Source of the DNA: Athripsodes cinereus
Lineage: Eukaryota; Arthropoda; Insecta; Trichoptera; Leptoceridae
DNA: 64,000 bases
Assembly: GCA_947579605.1 (NCBI GenBank)
Contig: OX388305.1
Location: forward strand, 32,811,542-32,875,541
Direction: 5' to 3'
A model generated the notes under the pieces. That model was not told the DNA's origin. It saw only the letters and a list, made by a program, of their open reading frames with translations, and ran no database searches. Positions 45,950-58,612 of the stretch are shown here, in pieces. Numbering within the stretch: position 1 is the stretch's first letter; the number at the start of each line of letters is the position of its first letter. Made by a program: the position numbers and the translations under genes.

Positions 45950-47290
45950 AATTGAATCGCTCCATGTTAAAGAGGCGTAAGTCACAATTTTTGCTAAATT
46001 GAGTTATTTATGCAAAAATGTCGAAAAAACACTTATCCATCCGTGTAGCTCATAAAATGCAACAAACCGGTGTAAGTCGAGTGAATATATACAAAAATGA
46101 TGTATATCTTTTTTTTTTCATTCCATGTTAAAAGGGTACATTAGGTACTATACTACACTATACTATACCCTCACGCCGTATCCCAAGTGGGGTAGGCAGA
46201 GAGAACGGAACGCCACACAGATCTATCTTTACACACTTCCTTCGCTTCCTCCACATTCATACAGTTTCTCATACACGCACGTCGATTCCACATACTCAAC
46301 ACGCCGCCGTCCTTGAGAATTTGATCCACGTGATCAAGCCACGTGTTTCTCGGACGTCCGCGCTTCCTCACACCTTTTCTTTCAGACAAGTATATCCTCT
46401 TTGTCATTCTTACTTCGTTCATTCGTTCAACGTGTCCAAACCACCGTAGTTTATTCACGCGCATTCTGTCCACAACACTCTTCTTGCATCCGCTCATTCT
46501 TCTAATATCCTCATTCTTCACTCTATCACGCAGCGTTTTACCAACCATTCTTCTTAACGATCGCATCTCCACTGCATTTATTCCACTTTCGTCCTTCTTC
46601 AGCCACGTCCATGTCTCGCTTGCATACGTAAGTGATGGTACCAGAATGGTATTATGCACCAGCATTTTAGCCATGTTCGACACATTGACATTGCTGACAA
46701 TGGGTCGAAGTGCACCGTTCACTCTTAGGTACGCAATTGTAATAAAGTTATGACTTTATTATAATACTATCAGTAGGAACTAAATATTTTTAGGTAGTTT
46801 ACTGTATGGCAACATTGCAAATTGTTAATTAGAACATTTTACCGCCAAAATTGACATTGACATGACGACACCGACAATAGACTGTGATCATGGCATTAAT
46901 AATTAATAAATGCTCTACATACATCTATATAATTCATTTTTATATTTAAAAAGTTATGTCTGTCGTTAGAATACATTTATTTATTATTTTAATATTACTA
47001 TTGTGAACTATATTTATACTTTTTATTGTGAAATTGTTCATTTATTACAACTCCTTTCCATTCCTTGTAAAAAGGGCGTAAGTCCAACGTTTTCAAATCA
47101 AATTTTCTCACAGACTAAAGTGAATTTCTCCATGATTGATAGATAATCGTATGTAAAATATACTATTTTACTTTAATAAATGTAAACAAAAAATTGTTTC
47201 CTTTATTTTTTTTCATCAGAGAGTTTTATTGCATTCCTGTAAAATTACGTGAATTGGACTTACGCCCCTTTAACATAGAGCGATTCAATT
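45950..47290. mobile_element. TIR element E2, related to E1, split by a LINE
   Basis: The ends 45950-45986 and 47254-47290 are 37-bp inverted repeats (33 of 37), starting AATTGAATCGCTC. The TIR core ATGTTAAAGAGGCGTAAGTC recurs at 47057-47087 (CCTTGTAAAAAGGGCGTAAG) and in part at 46068-46080 and 46121-46137. Ungapped alignment to the E1 TIR gives 21 of 37 matches, with the outer 7 identical and 9 of the inner 10 identical. Without the LINE at 46149-46724 the element is about 760 bp. No transposase found. Superfamily unknown. Confidence 0.75.
46149..46724 (-). pseudogene. LINE family 1 C-terminus, best copy, with 8-bp target duplication
   Basis: The open frame of about 180 codons contains VNGALRPIVS-like start, MLVHNTILVPSLTYASETWT, WLKKDESGINAVEMRSLRRM, NKLRWFGHVERMNEVRMTKR, GVRKRGRPRNTWLDHVDQIL and the end VWRSVLSAYPTWDTA. 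It is bounded by TTAGGTAC at 46141-46148 and 46725-46732. The 3' end carries CTACCCCACTTGGGATACGG and CGTGAGGGTATAGTATAGT, shared with SINE-C. It lies inside element E2. The polymerase core is missing. Confidence 0.88.
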
Positions 47291-48705
47291 ATACACTGCG
47301 TTTAATGAGGTTTGATACACTCAAATAGTTTCATTACGAAACAGAGGTACATAATAATATATTATGTGGTACTTAACAAGTGTTGAAGCTCAGAATTGGT
47401 GGTATATTTGTAGAAAATTTTAATCGTGTAGGTATTTGAATATTTATAAGAGATGATCAGCGTTATTTGAGTTATATATTTCCACTCTTCTATAATCTCT
47501 TTCACTTATTTTGTAAATTATCAATAAGTCTTCAGACCTCGCACAGTTAATTAACCCTTTCCATGATGTATCATAAGTTTTCCAATTTCAAGACTTATTC
47601 TACATTTTGCTAATATTTGGTCAACTTGATGGACATTCAAAGAAGATCAATAATATATTAACCATTCTATACACAAATGTTGTAATTGTTAGCAAACAAA
47701 TTACTATATTTCAATCCTACAAAACAATCTCTAAAATAAACCGAATAAGTTTCAACTTAATGTGTGAACAGATTCTATTTCCATGGAATTTGTTTGTCAG
47801 TTTTGATAATAGCCATTGATTGATTCGTTTCGTGAAATCTAGGAATATCTTGTTCAAAAACCGATATTCGTTTCAACCATGCGTAGCTAATGGTCGGTCA
47901 ATCATATGGTACAACTTCCCATTAGTGAAAATGAAATTCATTGGAAATTATAACAAAAGCATCTATTGATTGATACATTATTTACCTCGCACATTCTGAA
48001 AATATTTGATATCTAGATGTTGGACATGAATTTGACTACTGGTGTTCATACATTTTTATGACAAATAAATTAAATGTCAAATAAATAAACTATTTAATAT
48101 TAAGAATACCAAGTTTAATTCAAGACAGCTTTTTTCATTAACTGTTAAGACATTCCGTTAGATTATATTTTTATTTTTTGTCACTAATTGCCTACATGTA
48201 ATCAAAATTCATTGTTACATAAGAGAATTAATGTAGTGTTTCTAAGATTAGATTGATTTCTCATCAGGAATATCATTATTTATTTAATGGTACTATTGTG
48301 TACCGCAGCTTTCAAGATCCATTGTTCTTTCCTTACTTTGGTATCGCCTAAACAAGAATAACTTTTTAGAAATTCCTGAATGCTTAGAATATTTTACTAG
48401 CTTAAGTAGATATTGAGCTGTTATTAAAAAAACTAAAATAAAATTTTGTGTCAGATTGCGTGAGTTGTTACTATAATGCACGTAAAAAAACACAATATTT
48501 CCATGTACTTCGTGATTATTATATTTGATGGTTAATTTTGCATAATGCAATTACTAGAATTTCCACAGCCAAAGAGTTTATTATCCTACAATATTTTTAT
48601 TGCAAAAACACACATCGTCAAATTAGGTACTTTATGTTTTTAACACTGCGGTTTCCATTATATTATTTTATAATACCAATTATTATTTAACAACTAGTAC
48701 CATAT
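47291..48705. other. no supported feature
   Basis: AT-rich sequence, nothing recognised. Confidence 0.55.
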
Positions 48706-48716
48706 TATAATACATA

Positions 48717-48775
48717 ATAATATGCGGACCAATTATATGCGGACCAATACATAATAATATGCGGACCAATTAATT
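48717..48775. repeat. short tandem repeat (ATGCGGACCAAT units)
   Basis: ATGCGGACCAAT occurs three times within 60 bp, with ATACATAATAAT spacers between some units. No function evident. Confidence 0.75.
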
Positions 48776-48879
48776 AACTGAATACTATTAGGTCTTATGC
48801 ACATTATTGTTATTATAATCATAAATATCAACAAGAAAAATTTTAAACTGGGAAATATTTCTCTCTCTTTTTACGGTTG

Positions 48880-48990
48880 TTTCCCCCAATTCAGAGGTTG
48901 TGTGTTCTTCGGATAGTCCATTATAAACAGCACTGCGCCATTGTTTTCTGTTCTTAGTCTGGAGTTCCGTTTTGAAAATGGGCGAAATTG
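48880..48990 (-). pseudogene. LINE C-terminal fragment
   Basis: The minus strand encodes FKTELQTKNRKQWRSAVYNG and LSEEHTTSELGET, resembling the 'DR..WR..V' end of RTE-like LINE proteins. Short and without flanking evidence. Confidence 0.4.
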
Positions 48991-50805
48991 GGAAATAGTT
49001 ACAGTTAATTGAAATATTTTTTCGTAGTAAAATAACATTAAAATAAACCCACTTTATATAGGTATTTATCAAAGCCACAGACAAGAAACATTTGACAAAA
49101 CCGACATAAAATACAACATAATTTCGACTGTTGCATAACTTAAAAAAAATCGAAATATCTTATATTCGAGAAATTGCCATTTTTGTAATTTTGGTATATT
49201 TACATTATGCTTTAAAAACAAAACAGAAAGTTAAATATACTATATAACAATCGCATTGTTAGAGGCGTTATGTTGTCTTAGTTCTTATGAAAAGAGGTAC
49301 AATATTTTTTTCATAAACTAAATGTTTAATATATAAAAGGAACCATGTATTATTTTGTAGTTATTTATTTCTCAAGTTGATTGAGTGGAGTTGATTAAAT
49401 GTATTAACAATGAAATAAATAATTTCAAAAATTTCTATTTTTTTAGGCATATTTAGAATATATTTATTAGGCCAAAGGTTCTAGTATTTCCAAACATCTT
49501 CCATTTCGTATGAGTTCTGTCGTTCTTTTTCAGCATTTAAATAAGTGAATTAGAGAGCCATACAGGAAACTTATCCTTATTCAAAATGGAAAACATAAAA
49601 AAAATATTATATAGGTAAGCGAATGGCAGTTTGATGATTTAAATAATTTTATCACTTGTTTTTGAAAAGACTAAATTAAATTAATGATGCTGGAAAATCA
49701 AGCGAGTGCGGATATATGTATACCTACTACGATCTATCAAAACCTCCCCTGAGCACGAGACACGCTCAATTCTGAGACAGGTTTTTGATCAATCGAATTG
49801 ATGACATATTTATAATTTATTACTGGAATTATATTTGAGCCATTACGATAGAAAAAAATGTATTTGTTTCTCTTTTTAGGAGTAAACATATAAACAAATT
49901 TAAATTTAACTTACATTCTGTCAAATCATCATTAATCTCGCCACTGCGCATCGTCATAGTTTAAAAAAAAATTATATTATTTTGTTATCACTGTTACGTA
50001 ATGATGATGTGCAAGAAGAATAAATAAATTATTATATTTTAAATTGAGAAATATATCTCTTTTATTGACATTGAACGTTATTGTCTTAAGTAGACAACCT
50101 CTTTCATACGTTTTTTACGATGAGAAGAGTCACGGACTAAATTTAAATCGTTATGTAATTAATTTAAACAATTTATTGTCGTTCATCAAGATTTTATAAT
50201 TGTTAAAATTAATTGAAAATGAGACGTTATGTGGGTGCGTTAATCAAGTGCGAGTCTTTATCACAATAATTTAAGTGAAAGCATTTCCATCTTGTGGCGG
50301 AGCGCTTATAATTAATTATAAAACAATCTCTTCACATTTCCATTTACAAATACATTTGTACTTTACCTTGGAAGGCTTAAATTATCTTCGTTTACAGCAC
50401 CAAGTGTTACAGAATAAGTCTACCACTCACAGAATTTAATACTTTGTTACAAAAAAATATACATTTAATAAAATAAATTGTAGTAAAATATACATTTTTT
50501 CTTCAATGAAATTAGTTTGATAATGACATTATATGTCGAATCCAGGTCATTATTTAATTAAAAATAAAGTAAATTCAAAACCAACTGTGTTTTACATATA
50601 TAAACTGTACTGTACTTCATACATGGAGTTTTACAAAATAAACGTCGACTCAATAAATAAAAAAGAAAATCATTATTAGTAATTATTTACAGAGGCATTC
50701 ATTTTCTGGATAATTCTGAAAGAAGGTGTATTTTCAGTATTACATGGAATATTTTTCGTTTTCAATAAATAAATATAAGTGTGGAAAATGCAAAAATACT
50801 TAGGT
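48991..50805. other. no supported feature
   Basis: AT-rich. A small imperfect hairpin (ATCAAAACCT / AGGTTTTTGAT) lies at about 49730-49796. Nothing else recognised. Confidence 0.5.
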
Positions 50806-50900
50806 ACATACATATCACCACGGTATTCTCACTAATGGGGTAGCCAGTGGACTAGCTGCACGTAACAAATATGCGAGTTGTTCTCTCCGTACCAATTAAG
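50806..50900 (-). repeat. SINE-C fragment
   Basis: Contains ATGGGGTAGCCAGTGGACTA and GCTGCACGTAACA, matching the 3' half of SINE-C on the minus strand, then diverges. Neither the head nor a duplication is visible. Confidence 0.65.
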
Positions 50901-51615
50901 GTTAAAAAAAATCATGATGAACTGAATATGTTAGATGTCTTAGTACGTAGACATATGCGTCATAAATATCATCCACAGGTAGTGAATGCGACAGCGCACA
51001 ATGGACACTCCAACAATATTAGTGTTGTATGGTCTGCGCTAGAATATTTGCAGCACTTTTTAAATTAAATACGTCATTTGATTAAATATCAGCTTGTCTT
51101 TGTTCTACAAAATTCCTCCAAATAAAAGTTTATTTTAACAACTTTTTTTCTTAAAAATGTTGAAGAGAAAACTTTAACATCATCCATAGGCAACATACTT
51201 TTACGCGAAGAGGTAAATATAGCTATGGAGAAAAACGAAATTTATTAAAGATATGATTAAAAGGTTGGTGTACCTGTTTTCAACCCTAGGGATTCAAATC
51301 CTTCGTAAATTTATACACATACATCATAATATAAAACGCGAATGTACGGGTAGGTATCTATAATATAATTATTTTAAGTATGCATGTATGTAGGTAAACT
51401 AACGAAACGTCAGCATTATATCCATACATAATAATATGTACCTATTGTAATCCCAATTCACAACACTCTGTCTAGAATGGAAATTTATTAATACTTCACA
51501 ATAATTACAATCAAATTGTGTTATATGTTTTATATGCTGTCTCAGTTACATAATTATTTTTATAGATTGCATTAAATAGTTTTATTTTCCTAGTATTATG
51601 AAGATAAATCGACGT
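50901..51615. other. no supported feature
   Basis: AT-rich sequence, nothing recognised. Confidence 0.55.
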
Positions 51616-51627
51616 TATAAATCATAG

Positions 51628-51870
51628 GCATCCCGTGGAGCACCCGGTAAAGAATTGGTCTCCCACTCTTCTCTGTAAGTTTTCGAGTGTCCTGTAAAAG
51701 GCAGGTGTTCGAAAAAATTAAGACATTTTACATCTTAAATTCAGCGATGAGGTTTGCCACCCATCCTGAATGTCTTGTTTTTATATTGGCACGGAGAGGA
51801 CAGCTTGCATGTTTTATATCCAGCTGGTCTGCTGGCTGCCCCACTTGTGGGATATGCCGTGATGGTATAG
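51628..51870 (+). mobile_element. SINE-C, complete copy with 12-bp target duplication
   Basis: Bounded by TATAAATCATAG at 51616-51627 and 51871-51882. The order is GGAGCACCCGGTAAAGAATT, the B-box-like GGTGTTCGAA near 51706, a body with GATGAGGTTTGCCACCCATC, and the 3' end GGCTGCCCCACTTGTGGGAT, ATGCCGTGATGGTATAG. Same structure as 25342-25602 on the opposite strand. The head is only weakly tRNA-like, so the tRNA origin is an inference. Confidence 0.88.
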
Positions 51871-51940
51871 TATAAATCATAGCATTTTGAGGTTTTAATA
51901 TTTTTCTTTGTCTGAGATTGAAAATATTTAAAATGTTATT

Positions 51941-52933
51941 AAAATAGACAGAATTCTAAAAGTTAAGATTGGGAATTGTACCTCAAATCCGATTTATGCA
52001 CACAGTGGAGTGCCTCAAGGATCGCACTTAGGACCAATATTATTTAACGTATTTGTAAATGACATAGTAAAGGTTTTCAGTGATGTAGAGGTCTTGTTGT
52101 TTGCGGACGATCTAAAGCTATATAAAACTATAAAATGTGATAATGATTGCCTTACATTGCAAAATAATTTAGACCATTTGAATGATTGGTGTAAACAAAA
52201 CAGACTTAATCTAAATATAGCAAAATGTCTGATCTTTCGTTTTTATAAAACCAAATCTCACATTACTTTCAAATATTCCATTGATGACGTCGAACTTCAA
52301 AATGCATCAAGCATACGAGACCTCGGAATTACATTCTCTGAGAATCTTACTTTTAACTTGCATATTGAGGAAACTGTTGGCAGAGCAATGAGAACCCTAG
52401 GTTTTGTTTTTAGACTAACTGTCGATTTGCAGTTGATTCAGTCTCTCAGGCTACTATTTGTATCCCTTGTGAGACCCCTGTTGGAATACAACTCGGTATT
52501 ATGGTCCCCCAATTACGCCATTCACAACAACAGTATTGAAAGGGTGCAGAGAAAATTTTTGAGGCTGGTTAACTATAAAAAGGGTATACCTGTTGATAAT
52601 ATTAATTACCCAGCTCTTATGGAAGAGCTGAGATTGCCCAGCCTGAAGGATCGCAGAGAAATTATCGATCTTTGTTTCCTGCACAAATTAATGAATGGCG
52701 CAATTGATTCTCCTGACTTGCCTGCCCTCATTCATTTTAATGTCCCTACCAGATGCACAAGACAGTCGGTACTATTTCGTGAACAAAACGTGAGAAACAA
52801 TTATTTGTTTCACTCACCGATGGTTCGAATACATAGGCTGGGTAACTTGGTGGGTGACTGTACTGACATCACTGCCGACAGTTTTCAGAAATACAAAACT
52901 GACGTAATGAATTATTATTTTCAAAATATGTAA
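51941..52933 (+). pseudogene. LINE reverse transcriptase, C-terminal two-thirds with FADD
   Basis: A stop-free frame of 330 codons. It begins KIDRILKVKIGNCTSNPIYA, then HSGVPQGSHLGPILFNVFVN (palm motif 4), LLFADDLKLYK (catalytic FADD, two of the three metal-binding aspartates), a spacer with LNLNIAKCLIFRF, IRDLGITFSENLTFNLHIEE, LLEYNSVLWSPNYAIHNNSI (thumb) and a long C-terminal part. The order and spacing match Jockey-type LINEs. The endonuclease and the fingers with the first aspartate are missing. No frameshift is seen, so the copy is fairly recent but cannot act on its own. The nearest in-frame VPQGS is not a start codon. Confidence 0.92.
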
Positions 52934-53452
52934 ACTGACATTGGGCAATCATTGGTTCGTTGGATGAATGACATCAATTGGATTTCTGTTTTTATTGATT
53001 TGTTTGTTGTTAATATTGATTTATGTCTGACTGTCTTGTTAATATATTTATTTATTTTTATCAATTGACATTTTAAATCCTTATTATTGCTGTTATTATA
53101 TTAATAATTATGTTGAATTATATTTTAGACTATAACTCATCTTATGAGATAGCTCATTATCGAATTGTATCTTACCCCATTTAAATTTAAATTTTCTTTC
53201 TTTGACCTGCTGTTATCAGTGGTTTATATAGTTAATTACTATTTCATTCTGACACTCCATAACTGACTTATTATATAGACATTTTTTATTGATTATTATT
53301 ATTTTGATCTTGACGTATGAATTTGTAATGTACTTGTGTGATTGTGTGCGAATGTTTTTTGTTGTTGTTGTTGTTGTTGTAATCTGACATAATTTATAAA
53401 CATGTAAAAGATTCACGCCGTATATAATTGAAATAAATAAATAAATAAATAA
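51941..53452 (+). mobile_element. Jockey-like LINE, 5'-truncated, with complete 3' end
   Basis: The coding part begins inside the reverse transcriptase and ends at 52933. A 3' untranslated region of about 500 bp follows, with (TTG)n at 53360-53379, ACATGTAAAA, ACGCCGTATA and an (AAAT)n tail at about 53432-53452. The tail matches that of 3800-4017. It begins within 100 bp of the end of SINE-C. I did not find a clear target duplication. Confidence 0.87.
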
Positions 53453-53999
53453 ATTGAGAGCAACTAACTATTGGATTCATATGAATGAAATATTTACTGA
53501 TTTTGTAAATAAAAACCCTTGATATTAAAGGGGTGAAGATATTTCTGATTATGTATATAATTTTCAGAAATAGATAACATCACATTGTAAATATTTAAGA
53601 TTATAATATTATACAGCGACGTTTCTAAATTGTTCAAATAATTTCATTGAAATTATTTAATTTTATTGCTGGGATAAAGCCATTCATCCCAAGACCTTGA
53701 GTTGAGCTATATTTATATGAGAAGTGAGAGCTACACACATAGATAGATTAATTTTGGTAAGACTTATTAACCTTACGTTTAATCATATTAGCTCTGTCTA
53801 GGCTAAATTCTAATTCTTCAAGTTCTATGTTGAATTATACATGGCACAAATATACGACCACAAGATTTTAATACATTTTTAAATCTAAAATTTAATTAAA
53901 CCTAAAAATAGAAAAGCATTTTTTTTTCTGTAAAGTGAAAAAAGGATTAACTAAGGGTGAATTTGGTTTTAAATGCCTTAACTATATTTTGTTTTGTTT
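53453..53999. other. no supported feature
   Basis: AT-rich sequence, nothing recognised. Confidence 0.55.
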
Positions 54000-54178
54000 T
54001 TTTTTTAAGACACATCTGGGTTTTGTTTGTTATAAACCCAAATACAACCTTATACACCTTTCACAGTACGCTACTAAAAGCTTGTGTCGTGAAAGGGGAG
54101 TTTTGCCGGTACCTGGTATCGAACCACGGACCCCTTGTTCACGAGACCGAGACTCTAGGCTTCCGACAAACTCATATT
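54000..54178 (-). mobile_element. SINE-B, copy with tRNA-like head
   Basis: On the minus strand the head reads GTCGGAAGCCTAGAGTCTCG, GTCTCGTGAACAAGGGGTCC, then the B box GTGGTTCGATACCAGG and GTACCGGC, which can pair with the 5' GTCGG as an acceptor stem. The body AACTCCCCTTTCACGACAC and the 3' end CCCAGATGTGTCTTAAAA follow. No sure duplication. Confidence 0.82.
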
Positions 54179-57100
54179 GTTAGAAGAGTTTTAACAAATT
54201 TTATTTGGAATTAAGAAAGTTAGTATTAGTTATGTTAATTATAAAGTACCGTGGAGTTTAATCTTTCAAAAAAATTAAAAACCTACTAAACAAAGTACCA
54301 GATTTTAATATTCAGCGCGTCTTTGTGCCAATTGAGCTACCTCTTCCCACTACATTTCTAGCGCTCTGATGTTCCGGTTCATCGGAACTATTTTGGATGT
54401 GAAAAACAGTGCTCTTTTTGAATAATAATAACTGGAAATTCTCTAAACATTGCCCAACTAAGACCATCGTCTCTCTTGTATAACAGAGACTACAGATTTT
54501 TGCTGAGTGAGTTATCGCACAGTATCATTTATGGCATGTTCCACCACTTACCATCCATAATTTTGCTTACTCGTCCTTTCATCACACAAGCACAGCGTAC
54601 AAGTTATTACAAAGTAAAGGGGAGACGAGGAAAGGAAGTGAGGGGGGGTGGTGATTACTTTTTGTCCGTGGATCCATCATTTAAAATAAAGTTTTCCGAA
54701 TACTTGCTTCATGGAAACTTTCTAAATGCAATATGTTTAATTCAAAAGTAAGAATATGAAATTGGTACATTTCTATTGTGTAAGTGAAATACAGAACAAA
54801 TTTTAATGTATTACAAAAGGTTCTTGTTCAAATTTATGTAATGAGTGTCTACCAACTTCCTTGAAGTAAATTCAACAAGTAAGTTTTTCATTACAGAAAA
54901 TGTAGCCTTCCCTCGCATAATATATTTACGTAAAGGAGGTGGGTATTTGCACTCAATTGATATTTCCTAACAAACTATTCAAACACTTCAATAATAGTAT
55001 TCTAAACATAGGTAACCTTTACCTCACCTATTTTGGTGCCAATTGTTGTGGTTTGGGGCACAATGGGAACTACCCTGTTAAAGTATTAAGTACAAACAAC
55101 TGGTTGTATGCAGATTTACAAAGCATTTCCTGAAGATTTGATTGCATAATGAAGTACACTATTATTGTTCTGTACTTCAACCATATTATTATTCCCATAC
55201 TTTTATAATAAGCTTCGTGAAATTCTGTTCATATTATTTACATCACATTTAATATTGCACTAGTTTGTAATCCATTGGTAATCCTCGTTGCTATCTAGAT
55301 TTAGCGCTGTGAAGTTTCAGTTTGTTTATTATGTAGGTATTTTGGAACTCTCTTAAAAAGTATTAAAAAGTTCTTTAATTTTTATCTTGCATAAGATTCT
55401 TGTCTTGATTCTTGTTTTTCATAGGTTATTTAACATCATAGGAAGAGCTTATTCAATCAGCTCATAGACGCTATTAATGGAGGTGGTGAGTTTCTATCCC
55501 GTGCTTCGCGCAGTGGGGTGGTTAGATAAGAGTACCTATATTTTTTACATTTTAAATATAAAAACGTAAACAAATAACATTTTAATGATATAGTAAGTAA
55601 TAGTTTTTGATAATATAGTGACATACTTTTATTTCATTGCTAATACCTACCTACATACTAATACTCGTACGAACTAATATTATAAATGAAGAACTTCTAA
55701 TGGAAGGATATATTGTCTGCTCACTTAGCACATAATATTCTTCTTTTCATTTCTTTTTTACGTCATATATGGTTAACAAATACGCAATAACGCGAGCAAT
55801 AAATAAAGTAATAACTCATATTTTCTTTTTAGTTTTATGGTGAAGGATATTTTATCATTTCGAATTGGTCTATATTACATAATGTTACGAATAATTTTCA
55901 AAACCGACTACTTTTATTATAATGTAGATTTTAATATTAATATTATTCATAATCCACCATTATCATAAATGTTTATAGCACAATATGTGTTTATAACAAT
56001 AGTAATAATAATGCGCAACTATTATTTTGTAGAGGAAACTTTTTAATTGCAATTTTATTCACGCTATCATTGTGTTACAAACAGTTGTAGATGATAAATT
56101 ATTTATTAAAATGTGTAAAACAAAAATGCCACGGAATGTTCCAATTGTGGAAGTACTCAACCCATAATAATTTATTTATGGATCGTTCTTATATGGATCA
56201 TTGTGTTACGAGATTTTGTTCTTGTAATATAAAACCTTATAAATACCAGCCTCCTTCTTCCTTTTATGTCAAGGCAAAGGTTCACTAAATTTCTTGGAGT
56301 AAGGAAAAAAAATGGTAAGCAAATGGTATTATCGATTTTCATGAACTCATGACCTTAAATATTTATCAACTCGAGAGCGTCTAAATTTTTTTTAGAATTA
56401 TTCGTGTTTTCTCAGTCGAACATTTTCTATGTTGATTCCGAGAACGCGTCTCCATACAAATATTTATTTTTATCGGGTCATGATTGTTCCCAATTCCACA
56501 TGATTGGATATCAATCTGACGATTATGCACGAATGGGACATTCGTTATTGTCTGTGACAGGACGCTTTTTTTATTGAAAAAGAAAAAAAATGGTTTTTAT
56601 TGCCTTCTTAAATTACATAAAAAAATACTTTACCAGTCTACTGTGCAAGGGAATATTTCTTTATATTCAAATACTTTATTTCAACACAAATGTTCCTTAT
56701 TATGGATGAAGTAGATGGGTACTTGTAATATTAATGATAATAACATTTCGTAATGCGCATAAAATAACGATGAACGGTTTTTACGTTAGTATTTTTGATA
56801 AAAAGGAAATGATATTCAATAAATTCAACGTGTTGTTTACGAAGAATTATTAATTTTAACATGTTCTAGCGGTATTTATTCTAATTTAAACAAATTCCAC
56901 CTCCCCATGGTTTAAATGACTGATCTAACGATATCGAACATTTATAAATTATCTATGATGCAATTATTTATGCATATATCTGAAAAATATTACTTTATTT
57001 ATGAAAAAAAAAACATCAAAATGCATATCAAGTACAAACGATACAGTTTGACGAAAAAATAATTCAATTTTCGCAAATTTTTCAAGATCGAAATTATTAT

Positions 57101-58525
57101 TTACTATTGACTTTTCCCCATATTATATTATATTTTTCACAAATTAATAAAGGTATCTAATTGTGTAAATAATTATGAGGAAAAAGTGTTATAATGTTCT
57201 CTTTCATAGTTTGATAAGGTTTATCTCCAAGACGCCGATGTTGTATACCTAATGTGAGATAGCGTTGTATCTTTGTTAATATACATAAGTGTGAGTATAT
57301 TCTGGTTGGAAGGAAGGTATACCATGTAATGATAGGTAGGTATATAATATGTTTACAAGACTGTAGTTATGGCTGATACTGTACCTCTTGTTTGCATGCA
57401 AATAAACATCAGCATGAAGAAAATTATTATACGTGAAATGTTTACACATCAGATGGTTATATTTTGTAGTCAAAGGGAACTGCTAGACTAGACATAATTA
57501 TATAATCTACATTTTGGAGGCCATATGGTAACAAGCATGGGGTTATGAACATTGTAATTATTGGAAAAGTAACCCAAAGTATTATTATATTAAACAAAGT
57601 TTCTCATTTCTCAACATTAATGAAAATAAGTTATGACAAGGTAGAGGCATTTTCTTTTGAGCCCGACTTTTGTGAAACTTTTAAATGCCGTCTTCAAACG
57701 CTTAGTTTTTCAAGAGTAGAAAAGTTTTTAATAACTTCAACGACCTTAGGCTGTTACTTAGTAATAGCCTCGTGATTTATATTTGATCATTCATTTAGCT
57801 TTACATTTTTTATGAATACCTACAATCATTAATTCTTTTAAGCTTCCGCCTAATAAGAAGGCAGGACCGACGTCGACGCTATTATTACAAATAGGAAGAC
57901 AATAAGGAATGTAACAAATTACAAAATGGGAACAAAAATTGACGTAAATTATAAGAAATATTTCCAGTCAATGTTATTTATTATTGTGTCTATCTCTAAT
58001 TTAACACAATATCTAAATGATTTAATTTTCATTGACATATTTATCTTATAAATTGTTTTATAAGCCTCGAAACAGGTTGATAAAACAATTTATTATATAA
58101 ATATTGAATGAATTGTAGATATTATTTTATTTGAACAAAATATTTTAACATAAGTTGCAAGTACTTTTTCTTTTAAGAGAGTACGTACATAGAATAATGT
58201 ATCAAAAGTTAAATTTATGATAAAAACTCAAATGGGAAAAGATTGTTACGTATATTGTTATTGGAATATTGCACTCGGGTGAACAGTTTCAGAATACTTC
58301 AGGAACACTTTTATCTCCGAACATTATCTTGCCATGTAAATATTGGATGAAAATCATAAAAGGGTTAACCATATTGAAAGAATTTCAAGAGTCCGTGTTA
58401 TTTTGGTAAGAATAAAATAAAATTTAAACTGAATCGATATTTCTCAAAACCAAATATTTTGAAAATTGATTGATTGAGTTGACGTTGACTTTATAAACCT
58501 TTGTGTTTATTTTAGCTGACTTGTC
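54179..58525. other. long stretch without a supported feature
   Basis: About 4.3 kb, AT-rich. A tRNA A-box-like TAGCTCAATTGGCA lies on the minus strand near 54329-54342 but has no B box at tRNA spacing. A patch near 55.48-55.53 kb weakly resembles SINE/LINE 3' ends (TATCCCGTGCTTCGCGCAGT). ORFs of 60-90 codons here have no known domain. Confidence 0.5.
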
Positions 58526-58532
58526 AGCTTTA

Positions 58533-58612
58533 GTCAGCTTGCATGTTTTATATGCAGCTGGTCTGCTGGCTACCCCACTTCTGGGATATGCCGTGATGGT
58601 AAGTATAGTATT
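58533..58612 (+). repeat. SINE-C 3' fragment
   Basis: TTGCATGTTTTATATGCAGC, GGTCTGCTGGCTACCCCACT and GGGATATGCCGTGATGG match 51.8-51.87 kb. 5'-truncated, no duplication seen. Confidence 0.75.

Noticed and set aside
48707..48790. CRISPR-like array
   Set aside because: Only three short units with near-identical spacers, in a eukaryotic context. A simple tandem repeat.
49730..49796. hairpin ATCAAAACCT / AGGTTTTTGAT as a microRNA precursor
   Set aside because: The stem is short and imperfect with a large loop, and there is no supporting repeat or expression evidence.
54329..54342. tRNA A-box-like TAGCTCAATTGGCA (minus strand)
   Set aside because: No B box or cloverleaf at tRNA spacing, so not called as a tRNA gene.
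55480..55535. another SINE-C or LINE family 1 3' end
   Set aside because: Only a short TATCCCGTGC/GTGGGGTGG resemblance. Too diverged to support.
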